A stretch of 64,000 bases of DNA from Polymyxa betae (GCA_003693705.1 RBZT01000861.1:1-64000); one strand, 5' to 3'; positions 1-9,974 are shown, counted from the stretch's first letter. Notes: generated by a model from the letters alone, not told the origin. Made by a program: numbers and translations.

Positions 1-25
1 CTAATCGCACACAGTGTAAATCTAA

Positions 26-715
26 TTAGCTCTGGCAGACTCCCCTCGCAAGAATTGCATAATGTGACAGACAGAACGTGACCAAGTTTCTTAAACTCGT
101 GCCCAAATTCTTGCTTCGACTCCAGAAATAGTCGGCTATACTGCAGATTTGTTGGAGAGTAGAATACCCATCAGGCATAGTTCCGATGCCTCTATCGTCA
201 TAATTTGCTCGCCTTACTCTTTCGCGTTCATAATGAGTGTTACGAAGAAGGGCCTGTACATTGTCGTCTCTAGGATGCGGATACGAATTTATCCCAAGGC
301 GACATTGAAGTGTGTACAGATCAACGATTGCCGATGTATAAGCTTCGACAGTTGATTTACCGATAATTTTGTCGACAGAATTGATGCTAATCCTGCTTTT
401 CTTTCTCGAAATACGGCCGATTACTTCTTCGACAAGAAAAAGATACAGCTTCGGACCGGTAACAGTGAATCTAGTATCATCAGGAAAGTTTTTGTTTATG
501 CACCATCTTTTAAACTCGTCCTGCTTGGAGCGATAGGTTTTAGTGGTATTCGAAGATCTAACGTCGTTCGCGTGAGAGTGTGTACGGTGGATCGCTTCTG
601 CCATCTGCACATCGAGCATTGCCTGCGAAAACGGCGCCGGGCATTGCGGCGACGATTCCGAAGGCGCTGGGCATTGCGACGAGGATTCCGAAGGCTGGGT
701 TACAGAATCCGTCAT
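26..715 (-). pseudogene. Crypton-like tyrosine recombinase fragment, frameshifted
   Basis: This reads as the N-terminal half of a tyrosine recombinase of the Crypton / DUF3504-like kind. A low-complexity start is followed by a SAM-like core-binding segment (TYRSKQDEFKRWC, then TGPKLYLFLVEEV) and by a helix leading to LRNLVTFCLSHY. The frame then stops at position 26. In the next frame the same DNA reads MQFLRGESARAN, which matches the conserved LRGES motif that carries the first catalytic Arg of this family. I therefore infer a one-base frameshift near positions 40-55, with a further stop (TAG) just beyond it. The rest of the catalytic domain would lie left of the window. This is probably a dead element copy; an intron at this point is possible but less likely. 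Confidence 0.55.
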
Positions 716-772
716 TAGGAAAGCTCGCCGAAAGAATCAATAATGGGTGGATGACTGGAAGACGAATTCAAC

Positions 773-875
773 AATGTCCGTAACGCATATTTTGGTCGGG
801 ACGCCAAAACAGTGGGTCGCCAGGACGGGGTTAGGGGGGTGAGATATGCGTTAATAACTCTCTCTTACGGACATT
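773..875. repeat. Interrupted inverted repeat
   Basis: The left arm AATGTCCGTAACGCATAT (773-790) is matched by its complement in two blocks, ATATGCGTTA (844-853) and TACGGACATT (866-875), separated by 12 extra bases (854-865). The loop itself contains TTTTGG...CCAAAA. It lies just outside the recombinase fragment and may be the remnant of a small transposon. Confidence 0.7.
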
Positions 876-1011
876 ACTTTAGAAAATTCGATTTCAGTAG
901 ACTCGGTTAATATTTTATTATTTTTAAGCTCGCGAGCTTCAAGCGTTCGCAGCCCTCTTCGCAGTTTTCCTTAAACAGTCGCGCATAAACAATGTTTTCT
1001 AATTTCTACAG

Positions 1012-1121
1012 TAGGGGGTATCAAACTTGCGCATTCCGACGCTTTAAACGACCAATTAAAGCAAGCCATTAAAGCAGATTTTTAAAGCACCTTTGCGAGA
1101 AGCCAACTTTGATACCCCCTA
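1012..1121. mobile_element. 110-bp MITE with TA-flanked terminal inverted repeats
   Basis: TAGGGGGTATCAAA at 1012-1025 is perfectly inverted as TTTGATACCCCCTA at 1108-1121. The match continues for about 18 bp with one mismatch. The outermost TA on each side fits a TA target-site duplication, as made by Tc1/mariner-type transposases. The interior is non-coding. No transposase is present, so it would move only in trans. Confidence 0.7.
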
Positions 1122-1249
1122 GTGCTCCTCTTAGGTACAGATTAGTCAATAGTCATTACGGTAGTTGGGGGCAGCCTCCCCCGGCTGATGGCTGTTTCAC
1201 GAACATGGTCTTTTCAATTGCAAACTTGGTAGAAGTAGAGCTCTAAGTC

Positions 1250-1582
1250 ATGTCGGACAGGTTTCCTAACAGGCGAAGCCGCAGTCACCGGTCCCGATCT
1301 CTACTCTGTTCCCGGAATTCCCGCCGGAGACATGATGGATCTTTTTCTCCCCGTCCGAAGCGTCAACGGCGCAGACGTCGTTCCCGGCGTTCGCTTTCTA
1401 ACACCTCATCTGGTCAGAGAGCGCTGGCATGCCCAGATCGTCGTCGTAGTCGGTCTCGATCTCTCTCTCGCGAACTTTTTTCCTCTGATTCTGACTGTTT
1501 ATCACAATCCCCATCCAATCAACGATCACGACATTCGGCTAGTACCTTGAATCGCAACACTCAACAGCCTTTGGAATGTTAA
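1250..1582 (+). CDS. Arg/Ser-rich 110-residue open frame of unknown nature
   Basis: The frame starts MSDRFPNRRSRSHRSRS and is dominated by RS, RRR and SxS runs, with no RRM or other fold visible. It lies inside a region full of retroelement debris and has no recognisable partner. It could be the basic N-terminus of a retroelement gag-like protein, a fragment of an SR-like protein, or a chance frame with biased composition. Confidence 0.25.
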   Translation: MSDRFPNRRSRSHRSRSLLCSRNSRRRHDGSFSPRPKRQRRRRRSRRSLSNTSSGQRALACPDRRRSRSRSLSRELFSSDSDCLSQSPSNQRSRHSASTLNRNTQQPLEC

Positions 1583-1791
1583 AAACATCTCGCATGACAT
1601 CATCTAATGGCAGTAACATTAATATCGATCCTTCGGCATCTTTATCAACGGCGCAACGAATCACTCGAGGTATGAGTTTAATGACCAGGAATCTCGCCCC
1701 ACTAAACGCTTATTCAGCAGCTACGACGAACGAGAATATAAACTCAGCGAGCACACTGTGGGAATGAAACAAATACTAATATCGTTGGCTT

Positions 1792-1992
1792 GTTGGACAC
1801 TTACGGACTTACCTATTCGAGCATTTGCTGGATTCGGTGAACAAATTTGCCCAGGAACGGGGGTTCTTGATTGCTAGAACAACGCATAAGATCGACAAAG
1901 CACGGTCTGTTGCTTTATTCTCGCGAGAAGATGTTATCCAAAGAGGAAGGTTTTATTGTAAGCCTTACAAGCGTCAGGAACATCAGATCTAA
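1792..1992 (+). pseudogene. Possible FAR1/MULE-type DNA-binding fragment
   Basis: This open stretch reads as DSVNKFAQERGFLIARTT ... RGRFYCKPYKR and then stops at 1990-1992. The pattern 'A...GF......' followed by a basic segment ending in a Cys resembles the FAR1/WRKY-GCM1 zinc domain at the N-terminus of MULE-type transposases. There is no start codon and no downstream transposase, so if real it is a fragment. The resemblance is weak. Confidence 0.22.
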
Positions 1993-2154
1993 AAAACAAT
2001 GTCCAGATGTTTCACCAGAATTTTCCTATTTCGAAACCAGGCCCGCTGGTGGATGGGTATAATGTCATGATATCGTATAGGAGCGGTCTCGACGCAACCC
2101 ACAACTTGGGCTCAGCCTGTTGAGCGCTGGGACAGCTCTGCTCCCTTGTTGTGG

Positions 2155-2179
2155 TCGAACTGAAGATCCTTCAGTTCGA
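2155..2179. repeat. 11-bp perfect hairpin with a 3-nt loop
   Basis: TCGAACTGAAG (2155-2165) and CTTCAGTTCGA (2169-2179) are exact complements around the loop ATC. It lies about 180 bp upstream of the reverse-transcriptase frame and could be a structured part of the retroelement 5' region. Confidence 0.75.
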
Positions 2180-2336
2180 TTAACGCACGTTTGAACTTAT
2201 ACCGCCTCGTTGTCTATCTGTAACCTTCGTCTGTCTGAGCTGTGTTCTTCCTGTTTAGTTATTCTTAGTCTCTTAGTTCCTATCGCCGTTCAATCTGTCA
2301 TATATCTCTTGTCTATCCTGGGGTATCGGTTCTTAA

Positions 2337-3010
2337 CACACCACTTCGGAAATCACCAACCAGATTTTCGGAACTCCTCCACCCGCATCCGAACAGGCAG
2401 CACCCGATGCTGCATTTCTCCACGATGAACCCCGCAGCACCACGATCCTCGATGCCCCGGAGCGCAAGGCTCTGAGCGCCGTCGAAATCGCCGACCGGAT
2501 TGGCCGATGCCGACGCAAGAAGGCGATTGGACAAGACAACATGCCGATGGACCTGTTAATGTTACATCCAGATCTTGCCGGACATATGCTGGAAAAGATG
2601 TTCCGCATCTTCTAAGCGCACCAAGTGACGCCGACAGTATGGCGGACCGCTACTATCGTCCCGATCCCCAAAAAAGGCGACGACCCATCAAACCCGGCGG
2701 ACTGGCGCGGTATCGCGCTTCAGTGCCATCTCAAGAAACTGTATCAGTCGTGCGTCCGCGAAATTCTACGCCATCACAACCTGACAGCGACCCATCCACT
2801 CCAAATGGGGTTCCAGCTCGGCCTTGTCGCCACGGACGCTGTATACGTCGCCGACGAACTCCTGACCAAGTACGACCGCCTCGGACTTCCTCTGACAGTC
2901 GCTCAACTCGATATCCGGAAAGCGTACGATTGTGCACCTCGCGGATTCATCTGGAATTTCGGACAAGGACTGGTACCCCCAGCCGGATCCTCCGATGATA
3001 ATACATCGGT
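2337..3010 (+). pseudogene. Non-LTR retrotransposon reverse transcriptase, broken
   Basis: One frame is open from just after a stop at 2334-2336 and shows the early RT motifs of a LINE-type element: RKKAIGQDNMPMDLL, then TATIVPIPKKGDDPSNPADW, RGIALQCHLKKLYQS, LQMGFQLGLVATDAVY and LDIRKAYD. A premature TAA lies at 2613-2615. The similarity ends after about residue 215, before the catalytic YADD box would be expected. It is therefore a truncated, stop-interrupted copy. A second, more eroded copy of the same region lies at 3699-3960. Confidence 0.75.
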
Positions 3011-3047
3011 GACGAACCCTCCCACGGACAATGCAGTCACGGGATTT

Positions 3048-3600
3048 CAGCAGTTGCAACCACTGCCTCCTCCGATCGCGAGCGCCTACGCGGCCTCGAG
3101 AACTTCCCTACTTGGGAAGCCAGGGTTCTGAACCGGCTCCGACAACACGATCTCCACCGTTACGCCCTGGGCGAAGTTGCATGCCCAACAGCAACCTCGG
3201 ACATAATTTGTGCCTGCCATAGCATTTAATCTGAATTTCTTTCACAATAGACCGGGCCACTCTCGGTTATATTGCCGACCAACTGACTGAGAATTTATTA
3301 TAACTGTCTGTATCGGTGTGGGAACCAACTAAGCAATCTAAGCGCTTAGATTGCTTAGTTGGTTCCCACACCGATACATGCCTACAACCAGTATGACGGC
3401 CTCTCAACTCTGGAATCTCCAGAACTAGTACGGGTCGGCAAGACCGACCGAACGTGAAGTTCTCGCCTCTCATTATGCAGCTGCATTCCCAAATGGACGC
3501 GCTCACTTTCCCTTCTCAGTCTGACAAAATCGAGGATTTCCTCGGTACTGTCGACTCAATACGGTCCCGGTGTGTATCGTTCTTGGCGACCAGACCATGA
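3048..3600 (+). pseudogene. Gag-like fragments, possibly Ty1/copia, split by the palindrome
   Basis: One frame up to the stop at 3227-3229 reads RGLENFPTWEARVLNRLRQ, like the 'NF.TW...' start of copia-type Gag (UBN2/DUF4219 family). A second stretch at 3481-3600 reads MDALTFPSQSDKIEDFLGTV, also Gag-like. A palindrome lies between the two. The assignment is by pattern only; no protease, integrase or LTR was seen. Confidence 0.3.
3309..3378. repeat. Perfect 70-bp palindrome
   Basis: Each base from 3309 to 3343 pairs with its partner from 3378 down to 3344. The arms are 35 bp, start TGTATCGGTGTGGGAACCAA, and have no spacer (centre AAGC|GCTT). The flanks stop matching at 3308/3379. It lies between retroelement fragments. 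Confidence 0.95.
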
Positions 3601-3639
3601 GTGAAGGTGGATCGTTGTGGTCCAGATGATGTTTTAAAA

Positions 3640-3960
3640 ATGCTGAAGAAGATCGACGATCGTCGTTTAACGACTGAGGAATCCGAAATTGTTTTGACTT
3701 GATCAACACCGCTGCTGTCCGTGACGTGATCCACAGCGTGACGCCTCGGAAGGCTATTGGCCCGGATGATTTCCCCGCTGATCGATGTCTTCAGAAGTGC
3801 CCGATCCCGTCTGCGATGATGCTCTCGGGCATGTTTCGCGCCATGTGGGCTCATCAGACCCTACAGCAGATTTGGAGGCGCAGTTAATGTACATTCGCCC
3901 GATCCCCAAGAAGGCCGGTTGACGCGAGAAACCCCGCGAACTGGCGAGGTATCGCGTTAC
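3640..3960 (+). pseudogene. Second eroded copy of the non-LTR reverse transcriptase
   Basis: The frame at 3699-3887 reads INTAAVRDVIHSVTPRKAIG and then PDDFPAD, equivalent to RKKAIGQDNM in the copy at 2337. A stop follows. RPIPKKAG (about 3896-3920) and PANWRGIALQS (about 3936-3960) are then recognisable in shifted frames. Several frame breaks show that it is dead. It probably derives from the same LINE family as the upstream fragment. Confidence 0.6.
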
Positions 3961-4919
3961 AGTCGCTGATACGCCGGTATCTTACTAACTGCCATTATGC
4001 AACACCATATACGGTAATTTAGTCCAATCAATCGATCAGTTCAATCATAACTCTGTTTTGTATTAGAGAGTGAGTGATACAATAATGAATGTATCAATGC
4101 AATCTATCCTAATACTCCAACTGCTCATCTGGGTTCCCCCACGTACAGGTTGAGCACCAGGGGTACGTACAATGTCCGTAAGTCGGTCGTTAGTTCCACC
4201 ACGGACCTCTTCTAAACTCATCATGCTCCTGGACAATGAGCCACTACTTTTGCAGGAAAGGCGGAGCTCTTGGGATTGAAAATCCTTCTTCTATCATCAC
4301 GTGTAGGAGGAACGTATAAGTCTGTCGTGTAGGAGGCCCGTATATCTCCCGCGTATGAAACCGTAATATTTCTATTTCGTCCTGTTCATCTCCGTCCGCA
4401 GTGACGTTAAAACTATCCGCCTTCTCCAACTCTGCCGAATTTGTGTTTTTAAAGTGAGACACTTAAAATCGTCCGTGTATGAGGCGGCAATATACTCTAA
4501 ATATCGGTTCCGCATCCCTCTTTCTCCAAAAACCAACAATTAGGCAGATGCCTTTTTTGTTCTCGGCGCTTCTCCATTTCTTCACTTATTCAATTCATTG
4601 TCTTCTTCAATATAAATAACAACTAAACAATAAAGCCAAAAAAATTGTGACGGCTAGGCTAACCGAAACTAGGAAGAGGGCAAGGAGAGACGAGACTACA
4701 AGGATAGAAGAATATGGCCCGGGACCTTAGGCGTGTGGCATAAAAATAAGAACATAAAGTAAAAGATTTATTCTGTAGAAAGTTTCTTAAGCATTGATCT
4801 TCTGATTGTCTTTCTTGCCAGTAGTGGCTGAATAAATGTCGCTTTATTAGGAGCACGGTGTTGCAAGTTTTAACAATGATTCCATTCTAACAAAACCATT
4901 CATAACATACATTTAGATA
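3961..4919. other. No gene recognised
   Basis: This stretch is AT-rich and has no convincing coding frame. It holds a cluster of degenerate 20-bp repeats (4299-4493) and otherwise looks like the decayed edge of the mobile-element region plus the 3' flank of the MATE gene. Confidence 0.5.
4299..4493. repeat. Four degenerate 20-bp direct repeats
   Basis: Variants of CGTGTAGGAGGCCCGTATAT occur at about 4299-4318, 4326-4345, 4350-4369 and 4473-4493. The first three are nearly adjacent and the fourth is displaced by about 100 bp. Confidence 0.5.
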
Positions 4920-7016
4920 TTAGGCCACGGCTACATCACATTTCTCTGACCGCCATACAGCCTCGAAAGCCTGCTGCTCCCAATCGCTGCCATAGATCCA
5001 AATTCCAAGAATGAAGGACAACGCAAAATAGCCGCATGCCAAGCCGATCCAAAGCCCGGATAAGCCAAAACTCCATGAAAATGCAAACAAACAGGCCAAG
5101 GGTAGCGAGAAAAGCCAAGATGTCTACATGCACAGTTTGAGAGTTGGCATCCGTTGCACAGGCCGATATCCGCTTACACAGGCTGACGTGATCGCAACAA
5201 ATTTTGGACGACCTTGTCCATAGAGAATAGCCGAGAATATCGTAACTAAACTAAACAAAACTGTTCAATAAATCTGGTTAGGTTAAGCCAGTCGTAGGAA
5301 TGTCGCTCACCTTAGTCCGATGAAAGATGCGGCAACAACGTAAATCAAGTCGCTTGTGCTTCTCCATACTTCTGGATCTTTGGAAAAGCAGTGCCCAAAA
5401 ACGCCATGGAGCAAGATTAACGCCATCGCGATGACTGCTCCAAGGCTTAATGACAAGCAAACAGAAATTTGAGCACACTCTCGAGCACATCGGGGTTCAG
5501 ATGAGCCTACAATTATCAAAACGATTTGACCGAACGGATCAACCTGAAATACCGAGATAGTAGCCAATGCGACAAATGCTTGCTTTTGAAACACCAATGC
5601 TTAGACACTGAAAAGCATAAAATATGCTATAAACAGCTGACTGAGTCGCGACTTCTACGACACCTGTTCTCATTCAGTTTTTCTTAAGTGGGATTAGTTT
5701 TGAGATCAAATCACCGATTCTTGACGCCAACAGAGTAACGATTTGCATCAGCTAAAACAGTTAAGTGAGAATTTAGAGATCTGTCTGAGAATTTACCCAT
5801 TGAGTCGTTGCATTGCCGATTACAGTTGGGAAAGTTTGATTCCAGTATCTGGAAAGATTCGTTAAGGTAAAGCAACGCCAAAAAGGGGTGTCCGGCCAGG
5901 TGGCAGCATGCAGTTTAAGATAAATACAGGTATATGAAACAAACGCTATCAATTGCAGACACCTTGACAATGAGGTTGCGATAGGGGATCCAATAAATCC
6001 TAGTCCGTTCCACGATCCAACTCCTACGATTGCTTAAGATCTTTAAATATGTATTAGATCTCCACAAACCATGGACAAATACCATGTTCAACACGAAATT
6101 TAGAAAAATGAAGATCAGATTATTGAATAGCGCTGGGTATACAACCTTCAAAGAATGGAAATATTGGCGAACGGCATAGTATACTGTATTGGGAATTAGC
6201 CCAAATGTCGACCACATGGCAAATGTTTTCGCTAGCTGCCTAATTCATGTTAGCAACAAACGCTGAGTCAGAAAAGAGGCCAGGTGCATACGAAATATCT
6301 TTCGGCGTGCCAAAAGCTACTAGGATTACATCTTCAGAAAATGTGAACCTCAAATTTCGCGAGGATATGAAGCCCTTACCAACTGACGTCCATGAAAGCA
6401 TTACAGGAATGCACATTAGCGTTGTAATAGTTAGGCCGATTTTTAACCATCGACCAGCCAGTTTTGGGTTGTGGGCACCGAGCGCTTGCGAACACAGAGC
6501 GTTCAATGAATCTGCGGCTGTTGAAGGAAATGTGCTCGTGACATCCATGATTACGGTAGCTCTAAAACATATGAAATTCCAGGCATCCCTCAATTACAGA
6601 TATTACAATCCTGCAGCAGCAAGAAACTTCGTTCCTTCGTTCAAGCGCCCAAGAACACTGATATCAGTAATGGCCACTAGTCATTTCAATGTAAAGCATA
6701 AAATTGTAGTAACGGGCTTACTTAGTACACGTAAGAAGGAAGATGCCCCAACAGGAAAGCCAATCGCTAGAATTGACCAGATCTCCTTCGCATAATCGAC
6801 TCCTTCCTGCATTTCGCCGCAAAAATTATGCTTGACGCTTCCCGGATTCCACTTAACAATCTTTTCCGGATCGCCTGGTATTGGCGTCCATACATATCCT
6901 GCCAGGCCGTTTTCACGATTTGTCGGCCATTCTGGCTCCACTAGTTCAACAGGCAGCAGAAGCGGTTTCGACAGTCCATCGTCTTCATCACGATCGCGAG
7001 ACAATTGACAGACCAT
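4920..7016 (-). CDS. MATE-family multidrug/toxin extrusion transporter
   Basis: This is a multi-exon membrane transporter that in this family exports organic cations or other compounds in exchange for H+ or Na+. I start it at ATG 7016 (MVCQLSRDRDEDDG), giving a cytosolic N-tail of about 70 residues. The family pattern then follows across exons: FLRVLMAITDISVLGRLNEG, LAAAGLATVIMD, DSLNALCSQALGAHNPKLAG, LAKTFAMWSTFGLIPNTVYY, FVHGLW, GFIGSPIATSLSRC, and a C-terminal helix pair ending YGSDWEQQAFEAVW before stop TAA 4920-4922. The resolved introns near the 5' end are 45-51 nt (for example GTAAGC...ACTAG after FLRVL). The substrate cannot be inferred. The exons between about 5200 and 5700 are recognisable but not exactly bounded. 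Confidence 0.85.
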
Positions 7017-8247
7017 GGCGACGGTGATTTGGAGGAGTGATATGGACTGGGAGCCTGGAGTTGGGTTGTTCCGACTGATGGAGGCCACTGCGTCATTCAT
7101 CCAGTGCCCTTGAGGCAACCGGCCAGTTGGGTGACGGCCTCTCATGAGTCAGGCTGGGCCTCTCGCTGTCTTGTTTGTCGAAATCTCTGAAGGCCGCCAG
7201 AAGACGATATGTTCTTCGAAGGATATAACTGTGGCATTACCATTTCGGTGTAAAAGCAGATAGTGTTCAGAGCGTCAGATCATATATCCAGCCCTCCATG
7301 CTGAAGGTGCATTATTTTTTCACAGCTAAAGAGAAGTATGGCGGCGGCTTATTAGGCGAATCAATTCAAGAAAGTATACAGTCGTGAAGTGAAGATGCTG
7401 GGCTAAAGCTCGTGTATTTGTATGGCTGGAATTAGTTCTGCAAAATCGGATGAGTTCATCACTGATTTTCCCCATGACTTTGGCTGGACGGCTCTCGTCA
7501 AAGGTTTTGTTGCTGTGAAGCTGAAAATCCCGAACTACAATCGACTGATCTTCCCAAGTGGACACCACACTGCAGCTTTACAAAGTTGCATTGTTTCCCT
7601 GCAGACCATGCTTTGAAACCAAATTTTTGCTCACAACAGTGCTCAGCCAAAAGGCAACGTCCTCTTTTGAATTTGCCACAGACTGCTAGTTGTTTAACTC
7701 ATCGTTCTATATCGTATGCTGTTGCAAGGCTGAACAGAAAACTAGAGTATTTTGATTGATGGAAGCAGTTATAACTAACAGTTGCCGTTTGTTCAATCAG
7801 AACATTATCTCGACGAATCCAAGCGATTCGGTATATATAAAAAGGGATCAATTCGCACCTGCCTTTAGAACATTTCCAGCATTACATTGCTAATTCATCT
7901 GCAGCACTCCTCTCAGACAATCACCCGCACTAGAGATACTGCTGGATGAACGATGACCAGCAGCCAGGGCATCGTTCATGCAGCACGTCCGATTCCATGT
8001 TCATGGATGTCTGTCATGGCTGGAAAACGTGACCAGAATCGGAGTAGCGAATGGCCAGCGAGCTTCAGGCGCCACAGCCAGCAGACACATCAGACATTTA
8101 TATCAGAAGCCTTACAGAAGCATAGCTAACCCTGAGAGTAACCTGTTGTGTTTACAGTTGTGGGCCCAATACCCCAATATGGGGTCATATATCTCCGTTA
8201 CAGGCAGTAGAGGCATTAAACGCTGAATGTATTCTCGTCTATGGATT
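7017..8247. other. Intergenic; TATA-like site, no gene recognised
   Basis: It separates the MATE start from the eIF3m stop. It contains a TATA-like sequence at 7832-7844 and a 10-bp inverted repeat (ATGAACGATG 7946-7955 / CATCGTTCAT 7970-7979). Short open frames downstream of the TATA (a 58-codon frame beginning MTSSQGIVH) resemble nothing I know. Confidence 0.4.
7832..7844 (+). promoter_or_regulatory. TATA-box-like sequence
   Basis: TATATATAAAAAG is the best TATA-like match in the window, but no convincing coding sequence follows it on the plus strand. Confidence 0.3.
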
Positions 8248-9883
8248 CTAATTTTGGACGTGCTGGCTCCAGGGCAAGACGGCGCCGACGCTGTCACGCC
8301 AGGTCTGCAGACGCTGCTGCAGGTCCTTCCAGACGGCGTCGTTCAACGACCGGTACATGCATGATGTGATCTGAACACAGGCCTAAACCGCGACCAAGAT
8401 CAGTACGATCTTCGAACGAACCACGGAAAAAGAACAAAACAGAATTAGGCAGTCTTATAGAGTCTGAATCACACCCGAACAAGCGAAATTGAATGATTAT
8501 GGAAAACATATAAGAGAAACGCCTTCAAAAAAATTCGAATATGTAACAAACTTAACAGCGGCTTACATCTTGTTCGTTGATCTGGGCATCGATCAGGCCC
8601 AACGACACCGCATCGATGACGGCCTGTTCGGTTTCATCCGAAGACGACAGCTGCAGCGATGTCTGGATGGTCTCCAGCTTCACCACCTACACGAACCCAT
8701 AATCATCAGCCAAAGCCACGATCATCAATATGAAAACAGCCACCTTCTGTCCCGATGCCAAACTGCACAGATTAAGGGCTTGCAGATATGTTCGCAGGCG
8801 ATCGACGTCGATTTCGGCCTCGGCCAGTATGGAACCATGCTTGGCGCAGAAGGCGTCTAGATCGGCGGTCGACGACCCGCTACAGATCAGACCGAGCAGG
8901 TCGACGAGCGGTGATGACGGCACCCGCCTGGAAGAGATCGTCGCTAACAGACTGTCCAGCGTTGTGATTTCCCCAAATTTTAAAATCTGCAGAAATCGTC
9001 AAGAACAATTCGATTTCTTGATAGGCAAATTCGATCACGAAAAAAATCATCAACATTCGATTACGAAAAAATCATTCCGAATTTGAAACAAAGAGTATTG
9101 TTTACGAAGGCGATGGATTTGGAGGCAGCATCGGCCTGTAACTCACGAAGCGATTTGTCTTCGCTCACGATCGACAGGATGCGCAGACGCTGCTTCTGGG
9201 CCTCATCCGGGGCATCGCAGGCGTCGTACAGGCCCGCAATCTGCAGCCGAAATCAGATCCATTGGAGATGGCGGTCGAGGGCGATCATCATCAGACCAGG
9301 CTGAGCAGGCGCGCTTTGGCGACGTCCTCCAGCGACCAGTCCTTGAGCCATTGGTCGGCACAGCCGAGCGTCGATCGCAGGCTGGCGGCCAGCGACGCGT
9401 CCAGGCCGTACTGGAGCAAGGCGGTCAGGACGCGGCCCTTGATGGAGCCGACCTGGACGGCGTTGAACAGCGATACCATCGACCAGAGACGAAGATCGGC
9501 GGCGCCCTCGATCGCTGTTCAGACACATGTCAAAATGAGTGGGTGGCCAGCATTCCCGACCAAATCAGATACATTTGCTGGCACAGGAAGTGATGCGTTC
9601 AGAGAGCTTGGCGATATCCTGGACGTTCATGGAGCTGATCGTGGAGAAGGCGATTGTGAGAGCAGCTTTGGCACGGGCGGCATCGCCGGCCAGCAGGTCG
9701 TCGATGCATTCGGCCGAGAGCAGCTGTACGGATTGGCATCAATGACAGCGATGGCGATGACAGCGGCAGCCATAGACTGACCTGGGAGACGTTATCGGAG
9801 GGCGACCTGTCCTTGGCTGGAACCTTATTGAGGAGAGCGGAGAGCTCGGCGATCGGATCCCCGACGCTCACGAACACGGTCAT
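8248..9883 (-). CDS. EIF3M: Translation initiation factor eIF3 subunit M
   Basis: This is a PCI-domain subunit of the eIF3 complex, which organises 43S pre-initiation complexes in the cytosol. ATG 9883 begins MTVFVSVGDPIAELSALL. Later exons give FNAVQVGSIKGRVLTALLQY, ADQWLKDWSLEDVAKARLLS, PLVDLLGLICSGSSTADLDA, DVDRLRTYLQALNLCSLA and SDETEQAVIDAVSLGLIDAQ. The last exon, SLNDAVWKDLQQRLQTWRDS, ends at TAG 8248-8250. This order matches the eIF3m PCI region and its C-terminal helix. The N-terminal part before the PCI domain is shorter than in animals. One intron (about 8970-9100) is unusually long for the window and carries a small direct repeat. The gene is divergent from the FAD monooxygenase gene with 271 bp between the starts. 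Confidence 0.85.
9029..9075. repeat. Direct repeat inside an eIF3m intron
   Basis: ATTCGATCACGAAAAAAATC (9029-9048) recurs almost exactly as ATTCGATTACGAAAAAATCA (9055-9074), with 4 bp between the 21-22 bp units. Confidence 0.7.
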
Positions 9884-9956
9884 TGCTCAACAAAGGCAAA
9901 CGGAACGCCACGCCAGGACTCCGTCACGGACTTCGAGATTGTGGCTCTCAGGCAAG

Positions 9957-9974
9957 CCCTAAAACCCTAACCCC
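9957..9974. promoter_or_regulatory. Telomere-like (telo-box) motif, eIF3m/FAD promoter
   Basis: CCCTAAAACCCTAACCCC lies 74 bp upstream of the eIF3m start and 180 bp upstream of the FAD enzyme start. Telo-boxes (AAACCCTAA) are known promoter elements of translation-related genes in plants. A role here is inferred from position and recurrence only. Confidence 0.45.

Noticed and set aside
2171-2182. CAGTTCGATTAA resembling a tRNA B box
   Set aside because: It is part of the 25-bp hairpin; no A box or cloverleaf can be drawn around it.
4244-4462. 72-codon minus-strand frame within the repeat cluster
   Set aside because: Its content is produced by the 20-bp repeats; not protein-like.
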